Origin: Patagioenas fasciata
Lineage: Eukaryota > Chordata > Aves > Columbiformes > Columbidae
Direction of reading: 5' to 3'
Assembly (NCBI RefSeq): GCF_037038585.1
Contig: NC_092524.1
Coordinates: 68,906,552 to 68,970,551 of the forward strand
Length of the DNA: 64,000 bases
The position numbers were made by a program, and so were the translations under genes. This document shows, in pieces, positions 48,101 through 54,439 of this stretch (the stretch's first letter is position 1; the number at the start of each line of letters is the position of its first letter). The notes beneath the pieces were generated by a model that saw only the letters and a program-made list of their open reading frames with translations, did no database searches and had not been told where the DNA came from.

Positions 48101-50497
48101 TTTCCTGCAATGCTCCTCCCTCAGCTTTTCATTCATTCTCTGTCCATTTTTCATTTCTCCTCCCCTATGTGCACAAAGGTACTTTGGTTTTGGAGGAATT
48201 TTGGGGAGGTGGTTTGTGCTTTCTCAAAGTCAAGATGATTCCCTAGAATTAGAGTAGCAAGGCAGCAATGCAATAAAGAATCCCCATCCCTGCAGTGAGC
48301 ATATGAAGTTCCCAAATACAATCAAGCTTTCCTATAGTCCCTGGTGTTTCTAATTAAAATATTGGTTTAATGGGCACTCAGTTCTGTTAGACTGTCTGTT
48401 ACCTTGCTGAAGAAAAAGAGCGAAATCATTTTAGAGTTACTATTTGAAAACAATTATCAGCAACTAATCTAAAAACAATGAAAATCAATTTCGGGGTAAT
48501 AGCATCGTGCTTTTTTTTTAGGATATTACTCAATTTCAAGGGGTCTTTGGTGTGGAAAAGTTATACTATCAAATTAACATGCCCTGATGACTTCACCTTA
48601 ACTTATTTCTCAAATCATTAAGGTTTTGATTGGTGTTTTGTTTCCCACATTCAGCAGAAATATGGCAACACCCAAGAACCAGGAGAGGAAACCACCCAGA
48701 TCTGACTCTCAGGTTCCAGACAGAACTTAGCATTTTATATCAATTTTTCTTAGATCTGGTAATGATGAGTTTAACTACTTCAATACTCTGAGTGTCCCTT
48801 CAGTGTTGCCATAACATTTTGCTTCTGCGAATGGTTTAGTAATTTAGTCGACTCTTTGAAATCTACTCAAATGTGCCTTAGGCGTAAACTGAGAAAAAGA
48901 ATGGTTAATGTAAACTGCTTTTTCTTAACTGATTCTCACATAAATGTTGCTTTGCAGGGGGGTCACGAGCAGCTTCTAAAAATGATGGAAGAGCGTATGA
49001 TGGATGTTGAACAGAAACTGAGGCTTGTGAAGAGGCTTCTCCAAGATAAAGTAAATCAGCTGAAAGAACAAGTAAGTGTTCTTATTCTCTTCTTCAAATC
49101 ATCCCCGTTACTTCTATAAACGATTAAGTGGGCAAAAGCTGCCAAGCCATTCTTGCTTGGAATAAAGTTAAAGGTGGAGTGGGTCCAGAGAAGAGCAACA
49201 AGACTGGGGAAGGGACTTGAACACAAGCCCTATGGGGAGAGGCTGAGGGAGCTGCGCTTGTTCAGTCTAGAGCAGAGGAGGCTTAGAGGTGAGCTCAGCA
49301 CTCTCTAGAACGACCTGAAGGGCAGTTCTAGCCAGGGGGGATTGGGCTCTTCTCCCAGGCAGTCAGCAATAGGACAAGGGGGCATGGGCTTCAACTCTGC
49401 CAGGGGAAATTGAGGCTGGAGATTAGAAAGCAATTCTGTGCAGAGAGAGTGGTCAGCATTGGAATGGCTGCCCAGGGAGGTGCTGGACTCACCGGCCCTG
49501 GAGGGTTTTAAACTGAGATTGGCCATGGCACTTAGTGCCGTGATCTGGTCAATGGACTGGAGTTGGACCAAGGGTTGGACTGGATGAGCTCTGAGGGCTT
49601 TTCCAACCCAGTCCATTCTGTGATTCTGTGCTTTCCTTTTTATTTTAATGCTTCTGAGCTAAAGCGCAGCACATTTGCCCCAAACTACCTAAAAATACAA
49701 ATTGGGGACAGAATCTACCACTCATTAATTTCCTAAAAGCTGTGCTCGTTTGGTATGCTGATACACTTAAAATCAGGAAACAAACATCCAATTCCAGCCA
49801 AGCATCTTAACTAAAAGAGTTGCTTGGGAAAGGAGGGAAAAATAACTTCCTAAGGAGTCCAAACAGGGTTAATGTACAGTTATTGATTCCTCACACCCTC
49901 TGCCCCAACATATGCTTTGCTTGATATGATTTGGGGGGTTTTGTTCTTCAAAAATCCTCAATAATTTAGGAAAAAAGGAGGCTGAGGGGGGACCTTCTTG
50001 TTCTCCCTACCTGAAAGGAGGTTGTAGTGAGGGAGGGGTTGGTCTCTAAGTAGCAAGTGATCGAAGTATCTGCTTGATCTCCTTCCAAAGTCTTTCCACT
50101 TTCAAAATATTCATAGTATCTATAAAGACTTCACAGACATTTAGGTTTTAACACAGGAAAATAAGATGAATGGGTGGGTTGTCTTCCTTTGAGTTCCAAT
50201 AAACACATTCGCCTGCTTCCCCAGCAATCTCTTTGCTTTTAATTCCTTCATGATTTGCTGAGGGATTCTGTTCCGTTCACAATTCAGCTTTCCAAGAACA
50301 CCAAAGCAGATGCGATGGTCAAGGATCTCTACGTTGAGAACGCACAACTGCTGAAGGCTCTGGAGATGACAGAACAGCGGCAGAAAACGGCTGAAAGGAA
50401 AAACTATTTACTCGAAGAGAAAATCGCCAACCTCAACAGAATAGTCAAGAACCTGGCATCCCCATCATTTCATTCAGCATCTGAGATAAGGTCGTAG
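6029..50497 (+). CDS. NIN: Ninein, 27 coding exons; 5' end outside window
   Basis: Ninein is a large coiled-coil protein of the subdistal appendages of the mother centriole and of non-centrosomal microtubule-organising sites. It anchors microtubule minus ends and binds the gamma-tubulin complex (family knowledge). The spliced exons give 1996 whole residues ending ...SASEIRS-stop. With the missing N-terminus of roughly 90 residues, the length fits the ~2090-residue human protein. Hallmark stretches seen are [49 protein letters not shown] and [24 protein letters not shown], the paralogue, differs at these places, so NIN is the better call. Order along the protein: RS-like basic linker, EF-hand-like pair, one canonical EF loop, then coiled coil from about window residue 280 to the end, broken by an acidic low-complexity stretch in the large exon. 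All 26 internal junctions keep frame. CR1 insertions are confined to introns. Confidence 0.97.
6378..6760 (-). mobile_element. CR1 LINE fragment
   Basis: Begins with the reverse-complemented 3' end (atcatagaatcatggaat) and runs through the ccatgagcagggacatcttc and cctgggatgtctccaggg segments shared by several copies here. Confidence 0.9.
8275..8435 (-). mobile_element. CR1 LINE fragment, short
   Basis: Starts at catcatggaagggtttgggt and shares the gagcagggacatcttcacca block; it is lost after acctctctgg. Confidence 0.88.
9590..9870. promoter_or_regulatory. CpG-rich patch inside NIN intron
   Basis: CpG-dense, GC-rich sequence (for example ccgcggccatc, ggcgcgcgtcccgccggtgc, cccgcgcccgccccggcccc) in an intron of moderate GC. 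It is next to an A/T-rich core (aataatcatcaataatgc). It could be an internal promoter or enhancer; no exon could be tied to it. Confidence 0.35.
11480..11970 (-). mobile_element. CR1 LINE fragment, longer copy
   Basis: Starts tagaatcacagaacagcttg and extends past the caaggcctgctaaaaagtc-type segment into ctccagcaggtccatgtgtg and gagctggacacaggactcat, the region typical of longer 5'-truncated CR1. Confidence 0.9.
12328..12367 (+). CDS. NIN: NIN exon 2 of window (40-nt micro-exon)
   Basis: A very short exon: acceptor ttttctccccag, donor gtaaga. It encodes [13 protein letters not shown] plus the first base of a Gly codon. The human sequence here is HWKTQRSEEYEAE, a near match. At 13 codons it is easily missed by gene finders; a 6.1-kb intron precedes it. 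Confidence 0.94.
12873..12968. repeat. About 33-bp tandem repeat, three copies
   Basis: Units of the form gcagggatggcagggggaca followed by cgtcctgctgtga or a variant. The third copy is diverged (gagaacagtgggacacgtcc). Confidence 0.8.
13672..13868 (+). mobile_element. CR1 LINE 3' fragment
   Basis: Includes atttcttccccaaagggctg, tcaccatccctggagggttg and the end ccaaaatgattctatgg. Confidence 0.9.
14104..14294 (+). CDS. NIN: NIN exon 3 of window, EF-hand-like segment
   Basis: Acceptor tttctag, donor gtgagc; phase 1 in and phase 0 out, 191 nt. It encodes [19 protein letters not shown]... through [21 protein letters not shown] and ends at [13 protein letters not shown]. The helix-loop-helix around [12 protein letters not shown] is the third EF-hand-like unit of ninein; its loop is degenerate and is unlikely to bind calcium strongly. 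Confidence 0.96.
14295..15410 (+). other. NIN: NIN intron, 1.1 kb
   Basis: No repeat family or coding sequence recognised; the 3' half is pyrimidine-rich near the acceptor. Confidence 0.6.
15411..15557 (+). CDS. NIN: NIN exon 4 of window, fourth EF-hand-like segment
   Basis: Acceptor ctgcttgcag, donor gtgaga; 147 nt, phase 0/0. It encodes [20 protein letters not shown], then [20 protein letters not shown] and QLKRHLSMQ. The loop reads N-L-G-Q-D-G-T-M-S, where human ninein has Asp in place of the first Gly (NLDPDG), so one calcium ligand position is lost here. A CR1 copy begins only about 30 bases past the donor. Confidence 0.96.
15587..15996 (+). mobile_element. CR1 LINE 3' fragment
   Basis: From agggaacggagctggtgagg to ccaaagtgattctatgattc, with an intact 3' end. 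Very similar to 24886-25296. Confidence 0.92.
16777..16944 (+). CDS. NIN: NIN exon 5 of window
   Basis: Acceptor ctctcccgacag, donor gtaacc; 168 nt, phase 0/0, 56 codons. It starts [15 protein letters not shown] and ends [11 protein letters not shown]. This is the region between EF-hand-like units 4 and 5 of ninein. The strong match to human ([15 protein letters not shown]) fixes the acceptor. Confidence 0.96.
18239..18375 (+). CDS. NIN: NIN exon 6 of window, canonical EF loop
   Basis: Acceptor gttttgcag, donor gtaagt; 137 nt, phase 0 in and 2 out. It encodes [20 protein letters not shown] and continues to EIRHL(L). The loop [12 protein letters not shown] has acidic or oxygen ligands at positions 1, 3, 5, 9 and 12 and Gly at 6. 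It is the best preserved calcium-binding loop in the window. Confidence 0.95.
19131..19288 (-). mobile_element. CR1 LINE fragment, short
   Basis: tagaatcacaggagggtttg, then ccatgagcagggacatcttc, ending near acctctctgga. Confidence 0.9.
19861..20001 (+). CDS. NIN: NIN exon 7 of window, coiled-coil start
   Basis: Acceptor cttcccttag, donor gtacgg; 141 nt, phases 2 in and 2 out. It encodes [20 protein letters not shown], then [20 protein letters not shown] and RNEYNLR. The heptad pattern begins here, marking entry into the long coiled coil. It is nearly identical to human. Confidence 0.96.
20180..20354 (+). CDS. NIN: NIN exon 8 of window, coiled coil
   Basis: Acceptor tctctgtag, donor gtaacg; 175 nt, phase 2 in and 0 out. 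It encodes [20 protein letters not shown] and continues to DRLALSLK. The preceding intron is only 178 bases long. Strong match to ninein coiled coil. Confidence 0.96.
21130..21240 (+). CDS. NIN: NIN exon 9 of window, coiled coil
   Basis: Acceptor tttggtgcag, donor gtaaat; 111 nt, 37 codons, phase 0/0. It starts [20 protein letters not shown] and ends [13 protein letters not shown], matching human ENSRLENELLENAEKLAEYE closely. Confidence 0.96.
21637..21840 (-). mobile_element. CR1 LINE fragment
   Basis: Two copies of the 3' octamer-type repeat (agaatcatgtaatagaatca) lead into the common CR1 block, which ends at caccaccctcag. Confidence 0.9.
22226..22315 (+). CDS. NIN: NIN exon 10 of window
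   Basis: Acceptor gctgtttcag, donor gtgagt; 90 nt, 30 codons, phase 0/0. It encodes [20 protein letters not shown] then [10 protein letters not shown], essentially the human sequence. This motif separates ninein from most other coiled-coil proteins. Confidence 0.97.
23394..23547 (+). CDS. NIN: NIN exon 11 of window
   Basis: Acceptor cccctctcag, donor gtaaag; 154 nt, phase 0 in and 1 out. It encodes [20 protein letters not shown] and ends SGIEPDQ(G). Compared with the human sequence from memory it has about nine extra residues around [14 protein letters not shown], a linker that breaks the coiled coil. Confidence 0.94.
23867..23988 (+). CDS. NIN: NIN exon 12 of window
   Basis: Acceptor tttttaaag, donor gtaagc; 122 nt, phase 1 in and 0 out. 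It encodes (G)[20 protein letters not shown] and ends DLKQELEDT. Human has [20 protein letters not shown]. Confidence 0.96.
24155..24430 (-). mobile_element. CR1 LINE fragment
   Basis: tagaatcacaggatggtttg to gccctgctaaaa; it carries a small deletion of the ccagtgcccccc segment relative to the other copies. Confidence 0.9.
24700..25296 (+). mobile_element. CR1 LINE 3' fragment, about 600 bp
   Basis: Begins around gacccaggtggccaaaaagg, continues through ctgggcactggggaggccaa and gagctggtgaggggctggag, and ends ccgaaactatttcatgac. The terminal 410 bp are close to the copy at 15587-15996. Confidence 0.9.
26272..26798 (+). CDS. NIN: NIN exon 13 of window, coiled coil
   Basis: Acceptor cctgtttgtag, donor gtgagt; 527 nt, phase 0 in and 2 out. 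It encodes 175 codons from [20 protein letters not shown] to HQQDLEEE(R), rich in Glu, Lys, Gln and Leu in heptads throughout. A 25-bp tandem repeat starts within nine bases of the donor. Confidence 0.95.
26807..26873. repeat. 25-bp tandem repeat at an exon donor
   Basis: tcacctccgtggcctggcgt plus ggtgg is repeated about 2.7 times, starting nine bases after the end of the exon at 26798. The last copy has gcatgg in place of gcctgg. Confidence 0.9.
27522..29519 (+). CDS. NIN: NIN large central exon (1998 nt)
   Basis: Acceptor accgtgtttag, donor gtaacg; phase 2 in and 2 out, exactly 666 codons. It begins (R)[18 protein letters not shown] and ends [13 protein letters not shown](R). It corresponds to the single very large ninein exon of mammals (about 2.1 kb). 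Mammalian neuronal isoforms omit that exon and lose centrosomal targeting (published knowledge). Most is coiled coil. Around 28410-28610 it turns into a Pro/Ser and acidic stretch ([14 protein letters not shown], then EDAEEGTD and [11 protein letters not shown]), which is not coiled and matches human poorly. The flanking coiled parts match well ([14 protein letters not shown] against EQAVKENVKMATEI). Confidence 0.95.
29520..31320 (+). other. NIN: NIN intron, 1.8 kb
   Basis: Contains a 680-bp minus-strand CR1 (30387-31066); the rest is unremarkable. Confidence 0.7.
30387..31066 (-). mobile_element. CR1 LINE fragment, about 680 bp
   Basis: Starts catagaatcacagaatccca and includes gcaatccccccatggagcag, cacacgggagatgctccact and ccaggtaccattggccttcc. 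Very similar to 43956-44632. Confidence 0.93.
31321..31446 (+). CDS. NIN: NIN exon 15 of window
   Basis: Acceptor tctgccacag, donor gtaaga; 126 nt, phase 2/2. It encodes [20 protein letters not shown] and ends LNGSREEM(R). Human here is YESEKLQQENSILRNEITTL. Joining it directly to the exon at 26272-26798 also keeps frame. Confidence 0.95.
31874..31943 (+). CDS. NIN: NIN exon 16 of window
   Basis: Acceptor tttccttag, donor gtatac; 70 nt, phase 2 in and 0 out. It encodes [20 protein letters not shown] plus KKQ; human is QKTETVKQENAAVQKMVENL. Short coiled-coil exon. Confidence 0.94.
31944..32826 (+). other. NIN: NIN intron, 0.9 kb
   Basis: AT-rich, no repeat or exon recognised. Confidence 0.6.
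32827..33042 (+). CDS. NIN: NIN exon 17 of window
   Basis: Acceptor cccaatccag, donor gtagga; 216 nt, 72 codons, phase 0/0. It starts [20 protein letters not shown] and ends [10 protein letters not shown]. Coiled coil, colinear with human ISELKIKNQQLDLENTELSQ. Confidence 0.95.
33419..33532 (+). CDS. NIN: NIN exon 18 of window
   Basis: Acceptor ctttttgcag, donor gtacgg; 114 nt, 38 codons, phase 0/0. It encodes [20 protein letters not shown] and ends [15 protein letters not shown]. Coiled coil matching ninein. Confidence 0.95.
33533..34391 (+). other. NIN: NIN intron, 0.9 kb
   Basis: AT-rich; no recognised repeat or coding sequence. Confidence 0.6.
34392..34514 (+). CDS. NIN: NIN exon 19 of window
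   Basis: Acceptor tttcccacag, donor gtgaga; 123 nt, 41 codons, phase 0/0. It encodes [20 protein letters not shown] and ends [14 protein letters not shown]. Human is LHRCPDLSDFQQKISSVLSY. Confidence 0.95.
35040..35153 (+). CDS. NIN: NIN exon 20 of window
   Basis: Acceptor cttatttcag, donor gtataa; 114 nt, 38 codons, phase 0/0. It encodes [20 protein letters not shown] and ends [11 protein letters not shown]. Coiled coil in register with human. Confidence 0.95.
35641..35730 (-). mobile_element. CR1 LINE 3' stub
   Basis: gtcacagaatggactgggtt to ccattgaccagatcgg; same subfamily as the plus-strand copy at 49168-49630. Confidence 0.8.
35924..36070 (+). CDS. NIN: NIN exon 21 of window
   Basis: Acceptor ctctttgacag, donor gtaacg; 147 nt, 49 codons, phase 0/0. 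It starts [20 protein letters not shown] and ends [15 protein letters not shown]. Human has [20 protein letters not shown] in the same place. Confidence 0.96.
36071..36979 (+). other. NIN: NIN intron, 0.9 kb
   Basis: Strongly AT-rich; no repeat or exon recognised. Confidence 0.6.
36980..37135 (+). CDS. NIN: NIN exon 22 of window
   Basis: Acceptor tgtcttaag, donor gtaacg; 156 nt, 52 codons, phase 0/0. It encodes [20 protein letters not shown], then [20 protein letters not shown] and ends LTHSREK. The first 15 residues are poorly conserved; the rest is clear ninein. Confidence 0.93.
37203..37356 (+). mobile_element. CR1 LINE 3' fragment
   Basis: tgttggaacaggctgcccag to gaaattattctatgattg; begins 67 bases after a NIN exon donor. 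Confidence 0.88.
37432..37784 (-). mobile_element. CR1 LINE fragment with internal deletion
   Basis: Same subfamily as 30387-31066, but about 100 bases are missing where cctgggcagcc joins ttgtcctaccattgg. Its 5' part stops abruptly at the neighbouring copy. Confidence 0.88.
37786..38016 (-). mobile_element. CR1 LINE fragment of a second subfamily
   Basis: tagaatcatagaatcatttt to ccccggtgcaacttgag. It is the reverse complement of the 15587/24886 subfamily and abuts the preceding CR1 directly. Confidence 0.9.
38476..38625 (+). CDS. NIN: NIN exon 23 of window
   Basis: Acceptor gtctctttag, donor gtgcgt; 150 nt, 50 codons, phase 0/0. It encodes [20 protein letters not shown] and ends [12 protein letters not shown]. 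Human RQLESNLLPKHQKHLNPSGT aligns. Confidence 0.95.
38872..39283 (+). mobile_element. CR1 LINE 3' fragment
   Basis: gtggagcatctcccatgtga to tctgggattctgtgag; plus-strand member of the 30387/43956 subfamily. Confidence 0.9.
39431..39529 (+). CDS. NIN: NIN exon 24 of window
   Basis: Acceptor tccttaacag, donor gtactt; 99 nt, 33 codons, phase 0/0. It encodes [20 protein letters not shown] then [14 protein letters not shown] 3.5-kb intron follows. Confidence 0.95.
39530..43002 (+). other. NIN: NIN intron, 3.5 kb
   Basis: AT-rich, with no CR1 recognised and no splice-supported coding sequence. Short ORFs here (for example 41021-41257) have no exon-like composition. Confidence 0.6.
43003..43185 (+). 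CDS. NIN: NIN exon 25 of window
   Basis: Acceptor cgctgcccag, donor gtaaag; 183 nt, 61 codons, phase 0/0. It encodes [20 protein letters not shown], then [20 protein letters not shown] and ends RPSATNVQQ. From here transcripts can splice either to the alternative terminal exon at 46783 or to 48958; both are phase 0. Confidence 0.95.
43956..44632 (-). mobile_element. CR1 LINE fragment, about 680 bp
   Basis: cacagaatcccagaatgtca to ctttcccctacgctgc; nearly colinear with 30387-31066. Confidence 0.93.
44830..44862. repeat. TA/TG microsatellite
   Basis: atatatatacatgtgtgtgt followed by atatatatat; a simple dinucleotide repeat. Confidence 0.9.
46220..46492 (-). mobile_element. CR1 LINE fragment
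   Basis: cacagaatcacagggtgttt to caggcaccactgaac; more diverged than the others (gatctcccagtgcaaccccc). Confidence 0.85.
46783..46845 (+). CDS. NIN: NIN alternative terminal exon (short C-terminus)
   Basis: A pyrimidine-rich acceptor (cctcctttctctag) is followed in phase 0 by 20 codons, [10 protein letters not shown] to RRIGHL, and a TGA. Phase 0 matches the donor at 43185. The stretch after the stop is AT-rich and reaches an AATAAA at 47241 with a T/GT-rich downstream run. Human ninein is known to have isoforms with alternative C-termini, and I believe one ends in a very similar peptide, but that is from memory. Using this exon would remove the last 107 residues of the long form. A 139-residue reading frame across it from 46629 uses a different frame and is not the exon frame. 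Confidence 0.8.
   Translation, partial: ALLPEQRAVHADSYRRIGHL
46846..47265 (+). other. NIN: 3' UTR of the NIN short isoform
   Basis: AT-rich, with several ATTTA-type elements between 46990 and 47090 and a TAATAATAATAAT run at 46965-46978. It ends at a canonical AATAAA (47241-47246), followed within 25 bases by a T-rich and GT-containing stretch. The exact cleavage site is inferred. Confidence 0.65.
47241..47246 (+). terminator. Poly(A) signal of alternative NIN transcript
   Basis: AATAAA, followed by TGTCTCTTGTC about 20 bases later, which suits a downstream GU-rich element. Confidence 0.65.
47266..48957 (+). other. NIN: NIN intron after alternative terminal exon
   Basis: AT-rich sequence with no recognised repeat, exon or RNA gene. 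Confidence 0.6.
48958..49071 (+). CDS. NIN: NIN exon 26 of window
   Basis: Acceptor gttgctttgcag, donor gtaagt; 114 nt, 38 codons, phase 0/0. It encodes [20 protein letters not shown], then [18 protein letters not shown]. Human is GNQEQLVTVMEERMIEVEQK. It belongs only to the long C-terminal form. Confidence 0.96.
49168..49630 (+). mobile_element. CR1 LINE 3' fragment
   Basis: ggagtgggtccagagaagag to cagtccattctgtgattctg, with a clean 3' end. Confidence 0.92.
49975..50050 (+). mobile_element. Short internal CR1 remnant
   Basis: aggaggctgaggggggacct and ctacctgaaaggaggttgta match the internal CR1 segment upstream of the usual 3' end; both ends are lost. Confidence 0.7.
50288..50497 (+). CDS. 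NIN: NIN last coding exon, long isoform
   Basis: Acceptor gttcacaattcag, 69 codons and TAG at 50495. It encodes [20 protein letters not shown], then [20 protein letters not shown] and ends [10 protein letters not shown]. The C-terminus of human long-form ninein is colinear (ending PPLRS). The paralogue NINL shares the pattern (KSDLLLKELYVENAHL) but is more distant. Confidence 0.97.
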   Translation, partial: LSKNTKADAMVKDLYVENAQLLKALEMTEQRQKTAERKNYLLEEKIANLNRIVKNLASPSFHSASEIRS

Positions 50498-51566
50498 CAA
50501 AGCCAGTAAGTCTGCCACAGTCCCATGCACTTTACTGAAATGTTAATATTTCAGCTTTTCACTGCGTTGCCTTTTTGTGTGGATGAGTTGTAGTTAACAG
50601 AGAGGACAGAGCTAAATCCCAAACCGCACGCTGCCAAAAGAGCATTTTTGTTTAGTCCCAAACCGCTTTCCTGCTAGGTTTTGCCTAAAAGTAATCTTCA
50701 TGGTGTAAAAAAAGAGACATATGTTTTTCTAAGTTAACTTATTTTGATACTTTGGGTTTAATTTGAAATGTAAATTCTGAATTTACTGTACTGAATCGAT
50801 TATTTCTACCCAGACTGAAGCCAAGGTCTAATGCAGACTTAGGTTACTGAATTTGAAACTTGAAATAGTTTTGGCTTTCTAGAATACTTCATGGTCCAAA
50901 CTTAGTAATATTGATCGGTGAGTCCACAACACTGTCAGGGTAATTGCTATGGAGAGCAAGACTTTCCTGATGTGGTGCGTCCTGCAAACCAACTCTGGTT
51001 TCTGTAAAGCAATATATTCAGTCTTATGGGTTATTCTTCATGGCTGTTTCTCTGCAGAGCTCAGAAACAAAACCGCCTAAAAATATGTAACTAGACTACT
51101 GCCTCCGACTAAGCATAACAGCTTATAGAAATTGTAGAGGCCTTAAGTTTTTTGTGTGTGGGAATAAGTGATACTAAACAAAGGGAAGAGTCACTAACCA
51201 GAAGATGTGAGGCTTGTTTATGTAAGTTTTAAACTCAGTAAAGGAGTGGAGGATGTTTATTAAACAGCTGGCAGAAGAATGAAAAGGGGGACTCAGCGGT
51301 TTCTTCAGTGGAATCCTGTCATTAGGCCTCACAAACACGAACCTTTGCAATTAATGCAGAGTTCGTTTAGACCCAAGTGATCAAGGCCTTTCTTTTGTAG
51401 TAGGTCCTAGTACAGAATCTACGTTTGTCATTAATTGTGGAGAAACTTATTCAGTGTGAATATGATGAACTCAGGGAATAACAGCTTAAATTAGCTTCCT
51501 CCAACATTATAAATGTGGGTATTCATGTCAATAATAATTGTATAAACACGCGTTAGGAAAAGCAGG

Positions 51567-52098
51567 ATGAACCAAATTGTATTTGGAGGAGTTTTACCTT
51601 TGTACTCCTCCACCGACACGCTGAAGTGCTGTAGCCGTGAAGGTGGAAGAGCGTTGATGTTTGTAACGATGGGTAATGCCTCCCATTCCATCCATCGGGC
51701 AAATTCAGGGTTTCTGGGAATCCTTCCAGACCGAGACGGGTCCAACACCGAAGCAGCTGAGCAAGAGCTTGCACGTTCATACACTCGTCTACTACTGCAA
51801 ACAGTCGAAATGCCCCATGAATGCCTTGCCCCCATCCCACCGGTCAGCCACTTCTAAAGAATGTAAATCCAACTGGTGCGAGGGGCCACGCTGGCAATGC
51901 TTGAAACCAGACCTCTTCAAATATGCACAAACCGAGGAGGCAGAGGGCAAGATGTTTTGTCTCGGAGACCTCTCGCGAGGTGACGGTTCTGACAGTGCTT
52001 GCAATGAGCCAAAAAGCCCCCCAGAAACCGGGGTAACACATTTACGAGCTGTGCAGCAACCTCTGGAAAATGGCTTTTGCTTTTTCGTGTGGCTGTAG
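51567..52098. other. CpG-rich ORF-bearing island in NIN 3' UTR
   Basis: Within AT-rich UTR this stretch keeps many CpGs (for example tctcgcgaggtgacgg) and overlapping long ORFs on both strands. The plus-strand frame 51676-52098 encodes 140 residues with several Cys and Trp (YYCKQSKCP, SNWCEGPRWQC). Minus-strand frames are open for about 115 codons. I recognise none of the products. It could be an inserted sequence, a retrocopy, or a conserved regulatory UTR block. Confidence 0.35.
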
Positions 52099-53232
52099 GG
52101 GATGCTCTCTATGTCCACATGGTTCCTCGGCAATTTTGGAGGGTTGAGGGACCAAACTACCCATATGATGACTTCTCCTCCTCCTTTCCTTTACACAGGC
52201 AATAGAGTAGAAATGGAAATACAACCATGGAAGAACACCTAGGAGTAGCACAAAGTCCTCATAAATAATTTCACTTCTCTGCTATTCTAAATGCCTCCAC
52301 TGGCTATTTCTCCAGGTAATCCCAAATTAGGGATTTACACATCCCATTTTTCACGGGGTGCAAAAACTTTTCCACAAATTTTGAGACGTGTTCAGATTGA
52401 CAAAGTGCATTGACATGAATTGGAGCTTTCTTTTAAAAATTTGAAGGAGGGAAATTGTCCATCTTCTCAACGTTACACAAGTGGTAGCAGTTACAATAAA
52501 GGTCTGTGTGTGGGTACCAGGGCTGCACATGAGCAATATGGGAATTGAGCATTGCAGTTCAAAATACTTCCAGGAAACCATGTAAATGAGGTTCAGATGG
52601 TCAGAATCATATTTGGAAAAATATGATCAGCTGGCATGTTTTAACACTACTTCATATCTTGACTTAGATTTACGTCTAATGCTCAGTATGTGACCGAAGT
52701 CTGAACACTGAGCAGGGGCAATGAGTACTTCACTTAAACTATTGTGGAATTAATTTCACATTAGTCATTTTAAAGGCTGGACTACTTAACTAATTCCTTT
52801 AGTCTCCTGGTAGTAACTGAGTTTTTAGAAACCAAACATACAGACCTTTCTAGAGCGCTGTACCTAAAAGGGAGCCCAGATGCTGGAATAGAAGGGAGAA
52901 GCAGAGAAAAGGGATTTTGATTTCTCCCTTTTCCACCCCATCCTACCTTGCTGTACTTTTCTTCCACTTCAAAAAACCAACCTGACCACAGGAGAGAGTA
53001 GGAGGCGAATCAGGAAAACTTCACTGGAACACTTGTGTGAATTAATTCTCAGAAGTGCCTTTTGTAATTGTGTATTCTAGAGCCTTTCTGTACCGTACCT
53101 TTTGCTGCTGCAGGAGAATTCAGGACAATCCCTTCCCAAAAGGAGGGAACCCGGAGAACGGTGGTGCTGCTCACAAATGAGCGTCGTGTTGCTTATTGGG
53201 TCCTTGTGTCTGCTCAGAAGAGAAGCAGCTAA

Positions 53233-53490
53233 TTTTACAAAGTCCAGGCTACTGAAAATAAGCATAGAAATATGTAAGTTATTAAGCATTAGCGGTCTTT
53301 TGTGTGTGAATGTGACTCCTATGCAGTATAGGCATTATAAAGATACCAAAGTATTTAATGCTATTGTACCAGTCAAAAGTCACTGAATTTCTAGGCTTCA
53401 CTCGTACAACAGGTCTTGCCAATTAAGGTGTTAACTACTTTATTACCAGGAGGTGTTTTAAGTGTTTTCAACTCTTGCTTTATGAATCAC
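53233..53490. repeat. Local repeat, copy A (in NIN 3' UTR)
   Basis: ttttacaaagtccaggctac through tttatgaatcac, matching 55232-55466 with roughly 80-85 percent identity by eye and a few small indels. Confidence 0.85.
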
Positions 53491-54031
53491 TGTGAAAATA
53501 AAGGCACATAACTATCCAGGGTTGGGAGGTTTGGAGGATGGAACACCCCAGGTTAAATTCATGTGTACTAAATTCACACAGCTGAAGTGCTACTTGTCCA
53601 TTTAAAATTATTTAAAAGTGTCCATTGCCGCGTATTCTCCAATTACTGCTTTAAATACAAGGCAAACTAAATTATTGGGATTCTGATTAAAAACAAACAA
53701 AAAGTATTGTGACATATTGGATTTTAGCCAGATTACGTGTAAGGTAGAGCAGGGGACAGTCTGGATCTATCAAGAATACAATACTTTCATTTAATTTCAA
53801 TAAATGACATCACTGTCTCTCAGGTTTTCCATCATTTACCTGTAAAGTCTCCTGCTCAGTGTCAGATGCTGTAATTTCATGACAAATGACTTCTGTATAA
53901 AGGAAAACAATTGTATATTTTTTTTTCTAGTGACTTTTTTTCTGTTCGGGTGTAATATATTGTCCTTACAACATCATGTAAAACTGAAAGATGAAGCAAC
54001 TTACGCATTATTTATAATGAATGTAAAGAAA

Positions 54032-54037
54032 AATAAA
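54032..54037 (+). terminator. Probable main NIN poly(A) signal
   Basis: AATAAA in an A-rich context, followed about 15 bases later by a TGTAGTTGTGTCTGT run. It is the last canonical signal before the SAV1 CpG island. Confidence 0.55.
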
Positions 54038-54055
54038 TTACTGTATGATCTGTAG

Positions 54056-54439
54056 TTGTGTCTGTACTTTAATCCAAGCTGGAATTGTTTCAGGATCTTC
54101 CCATGGAAGCTGTAGGCACTTCATGTAGTAGCTGCAAATTCATCAAATGCCTACACAAAGTTATTTTAGTTAGTCAAACTAAAAACCAAAGTTATTTATT
54201 ATTATGAAGCTGTAATAATAAAAAGCACAATCTGGCAGTGACTAGTAGTAGTTTATTCTGTTACGTAAGGCATAGACTGAAGTGTAAGAAAGCGATGGGT
54301 AGTGAGCACATCTCTCAAGTTTTTCCAGGCACAGCCTGTTCTCAAGCTTTGCAAACCTATTCTTCACTTTTAGATGAAAAATGTGGAGTGTTGTAGGTGT
54401 TTAACTCTCTAAACTGTAACTGTTTGGTGACCACTGTGC
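54056..54439. other. NIN-SAV1 intergenic spacer
   Basis: AT-rich, about 0.4 kb between the probable NIN poly(A) site and the SAV1 CpG island. No repeat or gene recognised. Confidence 0.5.

Larger units (their letters stand above)
50498..54055 (+). other. NIN: Probable 3' UTR of long NIN transcript
   Basis: No splice-consistent coding sequence of NIN follows the stop. Candidate AATAAA signals sit at 53497, 53799 and 54032. The last is followed by CTGTATGATCTGTAGTTGTG, a good GT-rich downstream element, so I place the end near 54055. The stretch contains a CpG-rich island with ORFs (51567-52098) and a segment duplicated downstream (53233-53490). Extent is inferred; a shorter UTR is possible. 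Confidence 0.55.

Noticed and set aside
6029..50497. NINL (ninein-like) as the identity
   Set aside because: Exon sequences match NIN, not NINL, at [37 protein letters not shown] and the C-terminus; adjacency to SAV1 also fits NIN.
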